64,000 bases of DNA from Delphinapterus leucas. Its lineage: Eukaryota; Chordata; Mammalia; Artiodactyla; Monodontidae. Below the pieces are notes generated by a model that saw only the letters and a list, made by a program, of their open reading frames with translations, had not been told where the DNA came from and ran no database searches. The translations under genes and the position numbers were made by a program. The stretch spans positions 69,881,004 through 69,945,003 of the forward strand of contig NW_022098076.1 in the NCBI RefSeq assembly GCF_002288925.2, read 5' to 3'. This document shows positions 10,856 through 21,742 of the stretch, piece by piece; within the stretch, counting starts at the first letter, position 1, and every line of letters begins with the position of its first letter.

Positions 10856-11188
10856 TGTCAACTACAAATTGGCACTTGCCATTGGCACTTGCTATCTACC
10901 TTTACAAGGATTAAATCATGTGCTTCTGACTTTCAACAGCCCCTGAAAGGAGTTCAGGGTGAAGAGTGGAGATGAGGCACTCTGTGCTCTGGGAAAAACT
11001 GGCAGAACAGATCTTCAGATAGTTAGATATTTCCAGGAGCTGATTTTATGAGTCCAATTCTTGTATCTCCTCATATCTAGAAAAGCACTAAAATCCTTCA
11101 TGGTGACGACTGCTCCCCATGACTAGCAGAAACCTTGTATAGAAAAATATGTGCTTGATTGCATGTACTTCCCCTTCACCAAAATCAC

Positions 11189-11195
11189 TTATATA
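11189..11195 (+). promoter_or_regulatory. TATA-like element of the solo LTR
   Basis: The tract TTATATA in the U3 part of the LTR is spaced about 90 bases before AATAAA. There is no evidence that it is active. Confidence 0.4.
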
Positions 11196-11281
11196 CTGAC
11201 CTTTCCCCCTATCTCTTTGGAGCAGTTTCTCACAGCTATCTGAAATGCTGTCTCCCGGGCTAGAGTCCTCATTTTGCCCCA

Positions 11282-11287
11282 AATAAA
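11282..11287 (+). promoter_or_regulatory. Polyadenylation signal of the solo LTR
   Basis: AATAAA in the context CCCCAAATAAAACTTAACTC, the usual R-region poly(A) signal of this LTR type. Confidence 0.6.
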
Positions 11288-11335
11288 ACTTAACTCACAA
11301 CTCTCACCTAGTGCATTTTTTTAAGTCGACACTGT

Positions 11336-13150
11336 AACCCAGAAGACCCCAGACATGGCAGAGTCACTCGCCATCCTGGTTTCTCAGGTAGTGACACCAG
11401 CAACACTGGCAGTAGCAAGTCACCAGTGACCCTGGAGACACAAGCACCGACTATGAGGGCATATTGTGACACCTCTGACAGAAGGGGTGAAGGACAGAAA
11501 GTGATGACCCTCAAATATAACCAGAGGTAGTAGCTCAGGTAAGAAAAACCAAAAGCTTGTGCTCTATCTCCACCTAATGGAAAACCAAATACAGATTTCT
11601 AATTACTAACCAGTTGAATCATTAGAATCAAGTAAGAAAAACAAGTTTTATCTGAAGAAGAAAGGTATTCAATACTTCAAATATGCTGGCAGGAAAAAAC
11701 TCATCAAGCTCTATGAAGAACCACGGTAACAAAATATCACAAAAAGAAAATGACAGCTCTCCAGGAACCAAACTTAAAGTCACAAAATATTGTGATCTAA
11801 CTGATAGAGAATTCAAAATAGCTGTTCTGAAGAAACTCACTGAGTTACAAAAAAAAAAAACAAAAAACAAACTCAGAAAGGCCGTCAAAGACCTCAGGAA
11901 TAAAACTAATGAACAGAAGGAGTACTTTACCAAAGAGATTGAAACTTTAAAAAAGAACCAAAAGAAGTTCTGGAGCTGAAGAACTCAATAAATGACAGGA
12001 AGATCACATGAGAAAACATTGGAAATAGAGCAGAGCATCTGGAAGAGAGAATTAGTGAGCTCAAAGATAGAAATCTAGAAATGATACAGGTAGAAGAGGA
12101 GAAGAAATTAAGATCTTTAAAAAATGAAGAAATTCTATGACAATTATCCAACTCTGTTAGGAAGGGCAACATTAGGATAATGGGCATCCCAGGAGAAGAG
12201 ATGGAGAAGAGAGTGGAGATTGTATTTAAAGACAATATCTAAGGACTTCCCAAACCTGGGGAAGGAACTGAATTTGCAAGTCTATGAAGCTAAGAGAACA
12301 TGTAATTACCTTGACACAAAAAGACCTTCTCCAGGACACATTATATTAAAACTGTCAAAAGTCAATGACAAAGAATTTTAAAGGCAGCCAGGGGAAAAGG
12401 ATGGTAGCCTACAAAAGAACCCCCCATTACTCTATCAGGAGAAAGCTCTGCAGAATCTCTATAGGCCAGGAGAGAGTGGAATGATATACTCAAAATACTG
12501 AAGGATAAAAAACTGTCAGCTAAGAATCCTCTGCCCAACAAAGTTCTCATTCAGATATGAAAGAGAAATAAAGATTTTCCTAAACAAACAAACAAAGCTG
12601 AGGGAGTTAATCGACACTAGACCTGCCTTACAAGAAATGTTGAAAGGAGCTCTTCTGCCTGAAACAAAAAGACAAAAATACACAAAACTTTGAGTAAGGT
12701 AATAGACAGAATCAGAAAATTACAACTCTATATCGGAATAGGTTGTTAAATACTTAATTATAGGATAAATATTAAAGGGAAAACATAGTAAAACTATAGC
12801 TATTTCGATTTGTTAATAAACTCACAGCATAAAAAGAGATAATTTGAGACAATAAAAACATAAAAGGGGAAGAGGAAAAGGACAGAACCAGTCTAGGCAA
12901 ATGAAGATAAGATGCAATCAGCAGAAAAAAGGACTATTTTATCTATGAAATGTTTTATACATGGTAACCACAAAAAATAAATATAGAGCAGAGAAACAAA
13001 ACATTAAAAATGAGGAAACTGAGGAAAACATCATAGAAAACCACCAAACTAAAATGGCAGACAGAAACAGAAGGAAAAATAAACAATGGAACAAATGGAA
13101 TGTCTGGTACAAAAGGCAAAGTGAGTCTCGAAATCACTTAGGAGGGGTCA
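11336..13150 (+). mobile_element. HAL1 (ORF1-only L1 relative), ORF1 and 3' region
   Basis: This is the remainder of the element that starts at about 10350. ORF1 begins near 11683. A coiled-coil section is followed, after frameshifts, by the RNA-recognition motif NIRIMGIPGEE at about 12168-12200, and by C-terminal-domain hallmarks ILKAARGK (about 12374-12398) and ARREWND (about 12465). After ORF1 there is no ORF2. Instead there is HAL1-like sequence around 'ATGGTAACCACAAAAAATAA' near 12961. HAL1 elements encode only ORF1 and depend on L1 for reverse transcription. The copy is dead, with several stops and frameshifts. The right boundary is approximate. Confidence 0.7.
11683..11979 (+). pseudogene. 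ORF1p N-terminal remnant of HAL1
   Basis: This 98-codon frame encodes the N-terminal and coiled-coil part of an L1-type ORF1 RNA-binding protein. It includes FKIAVLKKLTELQ and KEIETLKKNQKKF, both close to L1 ORF1 patterns, and is very rich in Lys, Glu and Asn. A frameshift ends it at W-S-stop. The downstream pieces lie in other frames, including a coiled-coil piece from about 12012 (LEERISELKDR) and the RRM near 12168. In active elements ORF1p trimerises and coats the RNA, but this fragment cannot encode a complete protein. It is part of the surrounding HAL1, not a host gene. Confidence 0.7.
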
Positions 13151-15870
13151 GGAGAGTATTAGAATAAAAGAGCGGACAGAATGCTAAACGGGACCTGAAG
13201 GGGACTTCACTAGGTCCAGGTGTGTCTTGTGGTGCTCTATTGGGGCTTAAAATCAATGGATGTTTGACCTCCTAACAGAGAAAATTCAGTTCTATCTTTA
13301 TAGTCAGTTTTCAGAGAGTTAAATGATTGTCAACTTCACTTATAAGTACTTGTGCCATTTGTTAGTATCTGTTGGTATCTTTCAACCAATCACTGTCACC
13401 CTGCAAAAACTACCCACAGAGAAGTCTCATATTACAACAATCTGCAAACATGTATAGAATTGCATAAATTAAAACTTATCCTTTATTTAATATTAGGTTT
13501 ATTTACATAATATTCTAAATTTAAACACATAAATGGTCCAGTCAGTTTGGTGGAGGAACATTTGATTTACAAAAACAGAGATATATATGTTTATCATTGT
13601 TGTTATTCGTTTAAAATATTCATGGTTAATACAATTAAACAGTAGAGTAGGATGAACTATAAAGTTTGACAATGGATTAATATATGCAAAATTCAGCATA
13701 GTTGATTTAGGATGTGATTAAGGAGGAGGGGTTTCAATTATTTTAAAGTTTTATTTCTCAAGCTGGATGGAGGATTGATACTTGGTTTTGTAGTAATATT
13801 CTTTATACCACTTTGAGTATCTGAAGTGTTTCTTATAATTAAAAACATAATCTCACATTCTCCCTATCCCCCTTTCCCTATTTTATTTTCCAAATGTTTT
13901 AGACGTTAAAAAGAAAAAAAAACCATGGAGATAGTAAATCACTTTAAAAAATTTGCTCCAATCTTTTTTCTTTTACTTTGAATTCATTTGTTTCCTCATG
14001 TTTTCAGCTACTTCTGAACACATTTGATCAATTTTGATGTAAACATGCTATTATTTTGTTGCTGCTGTTATCAAAATATCAGGAAAATTGCTTTGATAAA
14101 GTGAAATTAAGAGCCACATTGTGGAATTATAATAATAATGTAAACAAAAGTGTACCTTCTAACTCTATATAGATACTTTTGGAAGAAAGTAGTGATTTGA
14201 GGTTTTAGAGCCTGAATTAACTGCAATAACTTTATTTTCCTTTGCCATTTTAGATCAAAACAGTGATATCACTTGTTCAGAAAGAGTATGTCGTTTCTAT
14301 TTTCATTTCACTGTTTTCATCTGTTCATCTGCTCTCATCAGCTGAAAAGCCATATAATAGGTTATGTCTTCCGGTGACAGATTACTTCAGTTAAATTTGT
14401 CCTGTGGACTAAAATAAATGGGTCATGTTTTGAATATTTATGAAAAAACTGCAGATAGTGATATTTTAAGTGTATTTTCTTGTATTAAGTTGTGATTTAC
14501 AATGTCTTGTTATGCATATGAAAAGAAAAAGGCTTTTCATTTCCACCTGTGTTTGTTTCTTAGGTGAAACCTGATTGCTCTGTTTACACTTTTTGTACCC
14601 TCAAAGTATGTACCTCTCTAAGTTCAGGTCTTTTTTGGAAAAGAAGGGTCAGAACTTGTCACAGAGCCACAAGACATGTCAGATTTCAGGCCATTTCTCT
14701 GAGCTTATTTGGGTGTAAAGCATGCACATTTGCATGGTGACCTTTGCAAAACCAAACAAAGAAGGTGACATGAGGGTCATTTCCTAAGCCCAGTTGATGA
14801 ACTGATTATTCCCCAAAACATGGTAGTCTGAATAACAATGAAGAGTGGAAAGTTCACTCAAATCCTGTGGGGAACAATAAATCCCTGAAGTAGATTTTTA
14901 ATAAACCAATTGTATATTACAATCAGTATTTTAATTGTTCGTTACTGAACCGCTCAATGCCAAGAGATCAAATTGTTTGCCACAAAGAGGTATTGTCAAG
15001 CTTTCAAATATAGTACTTTAATTTCTAATTATATTTCTTTGTCTCTGAACTATTGTTCTTTAAAGAGTCCTTTTTTATTGGAGGAGGGGAGGGAGTCATA
15101 AACAAAATTTTTCCTGAACATTTGTAGTAAAGAAAATTTGCAGACGTTTTCACTTAAGCTTTATTTGTTTTCTAGAGCAAACTGGTGTGTAAGTGAATTA
15201 AGAATATTTTTAGTATTATTATCTCCCCATTTGTATAATTTCTATAAGAGCATATGGCATAATATATCGAGATAGGTATCATTGTAGCTGGTTTCCATGG
15301 AAATGCTTTTGCAATATTCCAGTAGGTAAATCTTCCCTATCAGAGCAAATTCAAAAGAGGAGGAAAACAATTTACACTTGGGACTTTTACATTCAATCGA
15401 CTCACTCAGCTTTTAAACTTATCTATGCCTCCATGCCTAAAGGAAACATCTAAACTGGACATGTATGATAAAGAGGATACGATTTTACATACTTGGTGAT
15501 TTGACATTGATTATTAACTGATTGACTAAAGTTGAATAATGTTAACATCAAATGATTATTTTTGATTTATATTCCTGACAACTGTTTTACATTAATTAGC
15601 TGTATTAACAACTGTATTAGCAGTTTCATTTAAATATTGATCAGTCTGGCCTAGTTAAACAATTATCAATGAGAATTTCATATAATTGATGTCTGTGTTC
15701 CAAAATCTTATTCTGTGAAAAAAAATAAATAAAAGGTGAAAGCATTCATGGTTCCTGAGTATTACATTTGTTTAGTATTAAAGAAGAGAGTGGAAGGGAA
15801 GGACAATAATCTTGTTGCATTGATAAAGTAGACTAACCTTCCTTTTTAATATTCTGCTGGTATATAATCC
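13151..15870. other. Longest block without recognisable repeats
   Basis: I recognised no transposable element here except possibly the extreme left edge. The stretch at about 14540-14780 has mixed composition, unlike the AT-rich surroundings. It contains motif-like words such as CACCTG, TGTTTAC and TTTGCATGGTGACC. A second such patch, at about 15280-15440, contains GGTTTCCATGGAAATGC. These are possible conserved non-coding elements, but no coding frame exceeds about 66 codons and I cannot show conservation. Confidence 0.35.
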
Positions 15871-15879
15871 CATATCTCC

Positions 15880-16630
15880 CTGGATTTTCTGACTGTTCTC
15901 TGTGGTGTCTGGTCTATGTCCTCAATCAGCCTACACCTTTAATTTCAATGTGCAATGAAATTCTCTCCATGGTCCTCCTCTTTTTTTCAAGTTACATTCT
16001 TTCTAGGCAGTCTTATCTACTCCTCTTACCTCAACTGATAACACCCAGGTGTATATCACAACCCTCTCTTTCACGTTTTGACCTAATAATGTAAATTATT
16101 TATTAGCTGCTTTCAACTGATTCCATCACAGGTATCCTATACTCATGCATGAAAGCAGGCTCCATTATCTTATTCTGAAATTCTCTTCCTTTATTTTCTT
16201 TCATGCTAGTGGGATCAATACTCAACTAGTAAATCACACAGAAAATTTCTCCTTCTTTTCCTTATCTACTCCTTTCCCCAGGATCCAATAAGTCATCAAG
16301 TACTGTCTATTCAACCCAAGAAATATATCGTGAATCCATATTCCATTCTACATTCCAACCACTAAATTAATTTTCTCCCTCATTATTTATGACTATATTA
16401 TTCCAAGAACACTCTAAATCTGTCGGTTCTTTTAATTCTAATTAAATCCCTGGCCAATAGGAAAAATTCCAAACTCCTTAGCATGTTCAAACTACCTCAC
16501 CATACATTTCCAGACTCATTCCCTATGACTTTTTCCACTTATCCTACGCTAGTCACATTAGAAAGTGTAACTTTGACAAAGAATTATTTCCCTGCAAAAT
16601 ATTTCCCAAACTGTACTCCATGGACAGAAT
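15880..16630 (+). repeat. L2 LINE ORF2/3' region, sense
   Basis: It follows the L2 order in sense: 'AACACCCAGGTGTATATCAC' near the RT end, then 'CATTCTACATTCCAACCACT', 'CTCCCTCATTATTTATGAC', then 'ATTCCAAACTCCTTAGCATG' and 'CCAGACTCATTCCCTATGAC' in the 3' region. It is decayed, with no intact frame. The 69-codon frame at 16483-16692 runs through it by chance. Confidence 0.6.
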
Positions 16631-16699
16631 TGATTGTTTTTTCCTCAATGCTGCCACTGTCTTTTGAACAGTATTTAGTTAAGTATTCTTGAATAAAAT

Positions 16700-18109
16700 A
16701 AGGATTTAAGGCTCTAAATTTCCTTTTAAACATAGCTTTAACAACATAACACAAATTGCCATATGTTGAATTTGCATTATCTTCTAATAAAAATATTTTC
16801 AATCTTCTATTTTTCTTTACTTTTTGATACATGAGTTATGTAGAAGTTTGGAAATATATTGCTTAATTCATAAATATTTGAGACTTTTCAGTTTTCTTTT
16901 AGAATTGATTTCTAGCTTAATTCCCCTGGGGTCAGATAATTATTCTGAATAATTTCAGTCATCAAAAATTTGTTCAGATATTTTTATGGACAATTTTGGT
17001 AAATAGTCCATGTACACTTGAAAAGAATGGGTATTCCTTCATTATTGGGTGTAAAATCTTAGATACTTCAATTAGGTCAAGTTAATTATGTTGCTTTATA
17101 TATCATTACTGATTATGTTGTCTGCTTGTCTCAGCAGTTGCAGGAAGGTATGTATTAAAATTATGGATTAAGTTGTATATTTGCTAATTTCTCATTTTAG
17201 TTCTGTCATTTTTCCTTTTATATTTTAAGGCTATATTAAATGGAACATACAAATTTGATTTTTAGAAGCATCTCTTGCCTTAAAATTAACGTGTTCTTAT
17301 ATTAGTACAGCAAAAACAGGTTTATTTTGGTTTGTGTTTGCAAGGTTCATATTTTTCTATTCTTTTACGTTTAAGATCTTTGTCCTTATAGTGAGGGGTG
17401 TCTCTTGGAGGCAACAGATGTATAGCTGTTTTCTTTTTTTTTTTTAATTCAGCCTAAAAATCTTAATGTCTTAATTAGAATATTTATATTATTTACATCC
17501 ATTATAATTATGGATATATAGGTTTATATCTACCATCTTACTATTTATTCTCTATTTGTTCCACTTGTTCTAGTTTCCTTTTTCTTTCCTTTTGAGCCTT
17601 CATTTGGTTTAATCAATTATTTTCGATCATCCCAATTGTTTCCTCTATTAGCTTGTTGGATTTACAGTTTTCACTCTTTCTTTAGTTATTAATCTAGAAA
17701 TCACAACATATATTTTGACATATAACATAGCCGCACATCTACCATTTTCCAGATAATGCTAGACCCTTAGAAGACTTCATATTTTTTCATTCTTCTTCCA
17801 TTGATGTAATTTTTGTCATGCCTTTAATTCTACCTATAATTGAATCTCACAAAACAGTGTTATTTTGTTTTTATGGTCAATATTTCTTTAAATTTATCCA
17901 CATATGTACTCTTTTTATTGATCTTTATTCTTTCCTATACTTCTATTTTTCTGTATAGATCTGTTTTTCTTCTAAAGGGATTAAATTATTTTTGGTATTG
18001 CATTTATTTTGGGTCTGCTGCAATAAATTATCTCAGTTCTAGAAATATCTACATTTTCCCTTAGTTTTGAAGAATAATTTAACTGAATACAGACATCTAG
18101 ATTAGAGGT

Positions 18110-18143
<34 letters not shown>

Positions 18144-19640
18144 TGTGTGTGTGTATGTGTTAACCCCCCAAAACAGAAGATATTTTATAGTCTCTGGCAT
18201 CCATTGTTTACGTTGAGAAATTAGCTATTAGTGTTATTGTTCATTTAAAGATAAAGTTTTTTCTCTGCTTTCAAGGTTTTCTATCTTTCAGTTTCAACAG
18301 TTTTAATATGATATCCTTAGTAATTTATTTTTATTTGCCTAATTATAACTCATTTCTTTTCTTTCCTTTTTTTTCCTGCTTGGGGTTCTTAGACATTTTG
18401 AATCAGTAATCTTATGTCATTCAACAGTTTTGGACTATTTTCAACTTTTATCTATCAAATATTTTTGTTCCATTCTCTCTTCCATCTCATATTCTGGGAC
18501 TTCGATTACACGTATGTTAGATCTTTTTGCCTGTTTTCTTTTGCATTTTGAACTCTATTTTGCCTTTTTTTTTCCCTCCATGCTTCTGTTGGATGCTTTC
18601 TACTGACCTGTCTTCTAGTTCACTCTCTCTCTCTTTGTATTGTCAATTCTAATGTTGAACCCATCTATTTAATTCTTACTTCAGTTTTTGTAGTTTTCAA
18701 TTTCAGAATTTGAATTTGAATTTTTAAATAGATTCTTGTTCTCTAGTGAAATTCTTAACCTTGTTATTTATGTTTTTGAATGTTTTAATCACAGTTATTG
18801 TAAAAATTCACTGGTGGTAACTCCAAAATCTGAACCACACATGGGACTGTTTCAATTGTTTATTTTTGGTCTATTCTTTGTGTGTTTGTGCATGTGTGTG
18901 CTTGGTAATTTTTTTTAATCGCATCCCAGACATAGTGTAAGAAAACTCATAAAGGATCTAGATAGTTTTACTTTCTCCAGAGAGAAAGCCTGAGATGGAC
19001 AACTATTGTAAGGATAATTCACTTTAATAACTAGGGAATTAGTTGTCTTCATCTGGTTTCAGATTTTATAAGCCTAGGCTTAAATCTCATTCACCCTCAC
19101 TTCTAGAATAGTGTTGCTCTCCTGGGGTCTCAGTTGAATTCCTCGGTGTTTATATGTGCTCCTCCTTACTTGTATGGTCCTCAGCTTCAACTTGTTTCCC
19201 CAAAACTACAAGCTTGATAAAAGTTCTGCTGTGTTTTCCAGTCTTTCTTCTCTTGCCTTTCTACAATTTAAGAATAAGCCCATGTTTCATTGAGAAAACA
19301 AGCCCAGAGAGTCAGGCTCAATTCTCTGCCCTTCCCTTCTCTCTAAGGTCTCCAGTCCCCAAGTCCTAGCTAGTTATCTTGGCAGTCCCAGGTTCAATTT
19401 TTATCCCTCAAACTCTGAGATTTATGAAATCTATGTCAGTTTTTCTGCCTTTCACTCTAGGCTTCTTAAGTCTAAGTAAATATTTGGCCCCCTTGAATAA
19501 GCTTCACTTCTCTGTGAGATATTGATCTTTGAAGTCCCAGCTGCCTCAGAAGCTCTCTAACTTTTCTAGTTATTTTAGATAAAGGCATTAATTACAATGT
19601 CATAGTCATGACCTAAATCCTAGTTGTCAATTTTTTTTAG
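16700..19640 (-). mobile_element. Old L1 (L1M-type), antisense: mid-ORF2 through ORF1 and probable 5' UTR
   Basis: T-rich sequence whose reverse strand reads as L1. Left to right, it holds the region upstream of the RT ('TAGAATTGATTTCTAGCTTA', 'ACACTTGAAAAGAATGGGTA'), an endonuclease-side segment ('GTCTCTTGGAGGCAACAGA'), inter-ORF sequence, then ORF1. In ORF1, 'TTTCAAGGTTTTCTATC' is the reverse of KIL.A-type CTD sequence, and 'GGGACTTCGATTACACGTAT' is the reverse of the NIRVIGVP motif. The part from about 18850 to 19640 is probably the L1 5' UTR. A (GT)n tract lies inside. There is no usable coding frame. Confidence 0.65.
18108..18160. repeat. (GT)n microsatellite with two TATG interruptions
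   Basis: About 50 bp of GT dinucleotides, interrupted twice by GTATGT, within the antisense L1. Confidence 0.9.
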
Positions 19641-20085
19641 TGCTTTTCATGTATCTATTGAGATAACCATATAGTTTTATATATTTTTAAGTTGGTAAAT
19701 TACATTACTCAATTATAATATTAATATGTTCTTGTGTTCCTGAATTAAACCAAACTTGAATATATACTTTTTCTTTCTTTTCTTTGGTGGATTTGGTTTG
19801 GAATTGTTTATTTAATTTTTCTTTCTTCTCTGGAAGAGTTTGTATAAAACTGGAATTATCTTTTCCCTTACTCTTTGTTAAAGCTAATTTTGGGGGGTAG
19901 ATTTTAAACTGTGGATGTAATATCTTTACATGGTTATCAGTTTATTTGGCATTACTAATTCCTTGTGATCAAAAAGTTATATTTTTTAAAGAAATTATGC
20001 ATTTTGTCTAGTTTTCAGATTTATTTGAACAATGTTATTCTTTGATTTTTTTACTTTTGCTTTTATCTTTTTTTTTTAATAAAAC
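19641..20085 (-). mobile_element. Second old L1, antisense: ORF2 part left of an insert
   Basis: 'ATGTATCTATTGAGATAACC', then 'ATATAGTTTTATAT', is the reverse of the ORF2 stretch encoding the 'MIISIDA'-like region. 'TCTGGAAGAGTTTGTATAAA' and 'GATTTTAAACTGTGGATG' follow in correct antisense order. The copy is interrupted at about 20086 and resumes at about 20690. Confidence 0.65.
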
Positions 20086-20690
20086 TTGTTACAGTTATTT
20101 TTTTTCATTATGCCAGATAATTCCTATATACCAGTTCAGACACTCTTGGCCTCAAATGTCTCTGGTGCCTTGGACCACTTTTGTCTAGCTGCTGCAGTGA
20201 CCAACTCTACATGGGAGTTGACCAACTTCATGCAGGTTCAAATTTCCAATGCTTTGTCTCAGTACTTCCTGCCTCTTGCTCTAGGTTACCGTTTGTGCTG
20301 AGTTGTGGGAATTTATAGATCTATAACTGGGACCTATGAATAGATAGCTGAAAAGGGAAGATAAAGGGGCTAAACTTAAACCTAAAATCTAGTAGGTTTT
20401 AGGTTTAAGTTTAGCCCCTTTATCTTCCCTTTTCAGCCAGTAGATACCTCTCTATTTCTACCTCTCCCTTTTAGGAAGGACTATCATGAGATGAAGTTTA
20501 TAAGACTTCTGAGAAATGATCTATGGGATCAAACAATTCAACAACACAACCTCACCTGTGTCTCCTCTTTGGCTGCTTCAATACCCTTGTCCCTCACTCC
20601 TGTTCCCTGGGATCACATTTCCTAGTAAAAAATAAGCACATTTAGCCACTGTCTTAGGCCCTGCTTTCAAGGTATGACCAGTCTTTTCAA
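20086..20690 (+). mobile_element. Unassigned insert in L1, possibly an old LTR, carrying a perfect hairpin
   Basis: This block interrupts the L1 ORF2 and has different composition. Its right end, 'CTGGGATCACATTTCCTAG', then 'GTAAAAAATAAGC', 'CTGTCTTAGGCCCTGCTTTC', resembles the 3' end of MaLR-type LTRs (gggatcac.tcccaaataaact...tgtctcaggctctgctt). The family and exact borders are uncertain. The 71-codon frame at 20086-20301 lies inside it and has no domain I know. It contains the 41-bp inverted repeat listed separately. Confidence 0.35.
20347..20437. repeat. Perfect 41-bp inverted repeat with 9-nt loop
   Basis: The left arm 20347-20387 (GCTGAAAAGG...CCTAAAA) and right arm 20397-20437 (TTTTAGG...CCTTTTCAGC) are exact reverse complements over all 41 bases. 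They are separated by TCTAGTAGG at 20388-20396. The first flanking pair (A at 20346, C at 20438) does not match. The surrounding insert is old and diverged, so a mismatch-free palindrome suggests a much more recent event or an assembly artefact. Confidence 0.97.
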
Positions 20691-21640
20691 AGAACCAGCT
20701 TCTGGATTTGTCAAGCCTCTTCATTGTACTTTTAGTAATTTTTGGCTTTTATATTTGTAATTTTCTTCTTTCAATATTCTTGTGATTTTATTCTTTTGTT
20801 TTTATTCAAACTTTTAAAATTGAATAATTTGTTAGTTTCAGACTTTCTTATTTTCTAACCTAGGTGTTTATTGCTATAAATTTTCTTCTTTATTACCACT
20901 TACTCATATTCCACAAGTTTTGGTATACTGTATTTCATTGTTAAATTTGAAATATTTTCTGACTTCTACTCTGAATACTTATTCATGTTACTAAGAAGTA
21001 TGTTTTGATATTACCAAATATATGCTTTGTATTTAAAAATTTTTTACTGTCTATTGTTTTCAAATTTATCATATCACATCTATTTTAAAGATAAATAATT
21101 TATCTTTAAGATATTAAGCTTTGAAATTTATTGAAGCTGTTTTATGACATAGTATGTGACCGTCTTCAAATATATTCCACATTTGCTTGTGAAGAGATTA
21201 ATTTTCTGATTGTTGGCTGCAGAATACCACATATGTCCTCTAGATTAATTTAGTTGTGTTTTTCAAATGTTCTATATCCTTATTAAGTTTATGTCTGCCT
21301 CATCTATCAGTTACTGAAAGAAATATATTAAAATCTTCCATTATGATGGTCTATTTCTTTTATGTACACATGCACATGCATATATTTGAGAATATGTCAT
21401 TAGCTGTATATATATTTAAAATTATATAGAATTCTAGTGTAGTCTTTTAACCTATTCTGTAAATATTTTTTGCATTAAAGTCTCCTTTGCTTGACATTAA
21501 TGTAGCAAATTATTTATTTTAAAAGCATTGGCTTGGCCTACCTTTTTCTCTTATTTTCAAATTTTCTCTGCCTTATGTTTTTTAGTTTTCTCTTATAATA
21601 ATCATATAGCTGGAATTTAAAGATAAAAGACTAATTCTAT
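20691..21640 (-). mobile_element. Second old L1, antisense: ORF2 N-terminal part
   Basis: The L1 resumes with 'TTTCAAAGAACCAGCTTCTG', the reverse of the conserved ORF2 stretch before the RT. It continues with 'CTAACCTAGGTGTTTATTGC', 'CACAAGTTTTGGTATACTG', 'AGCTGTTTTATGACATAG' and 'AAATCTTCCATTATGATGG', all in the expected antisense order. It is decayed and interrupted at about 21660 by a hAT element. Confidence 0.65.
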
Positions 21641-21660
21641 CATATTTTCCTTTTAATGGA

Positions 21661-21742
21661 TGGATGCTTGAGTACATTGGCAAACTATGAAGGAGTACAA
21701 GCATCCTTTAGTGGATGCTTGAGTACATTGGCAAACTATGAA
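21661..21742. repeat. 31-bp direct repeat (period 51) with inverted filler
   Basis: The 31 bases at 21661-21691 recur exactly at 21712-21742. The 20-base spacer contains AAGCATCC (21699-21706), which is the reverse complement of GGATGCTT at 21713-21720 across the loop TTTAGT. A longer near-match GTAC-AAGCATCC mirrors GGATGCTTGAGTAC. The arrangement looks like duplication with a template-switched filler, at the edge of a hAT element. Confidence 0.9.

Larger units (their letters stand above)
10856..11331 (+). mobile_element. Solo ERV LTR (ERV1-type, cetartiodactyl family)
   Basis: The 476-bp element starts TGTCAAC and ends GTCGACA, so its ends are near-perfect inverted repeats with the standard TG...CA termini. 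It carries a TATA-like ATATA tract at about 11189-11195 and an AATAAA polyadenylation signal at 11282-11287, about 90 bp downstream, as expected for U3-R. I recognise it as a cetartiodactyl LTR type close to families described in cattle, but the family name is unchecked. No gag, pol, env or second LTR is adjacent, so it is a solo LTR left after recombination. It sits within the HAL1 leader, flanked by CTGT. Confidence 0.8.

Noticed and set aside
10361..10975. A 166-codon minus frame and 120- and 76-codon plus frames
   Set aside because: They lie on the GC-rich HAL1 leader, overlap each other on both strands, and show no domain. Low stop density from base composition explains them.
10856..11331. 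A complete endogenous retrovirus
   Set aside because: Only one LTR is present. HAL1 sequence, not retroviral genes, lies directly on both sides, and a 4-bp duplication closes the site.
11628..12235. 101- and 102-codon minus-strand frames rich in Phe, Leu and Ser
   Set aside because: They are the antisense of the Lys/Glu-rich HAL1 ORF1.
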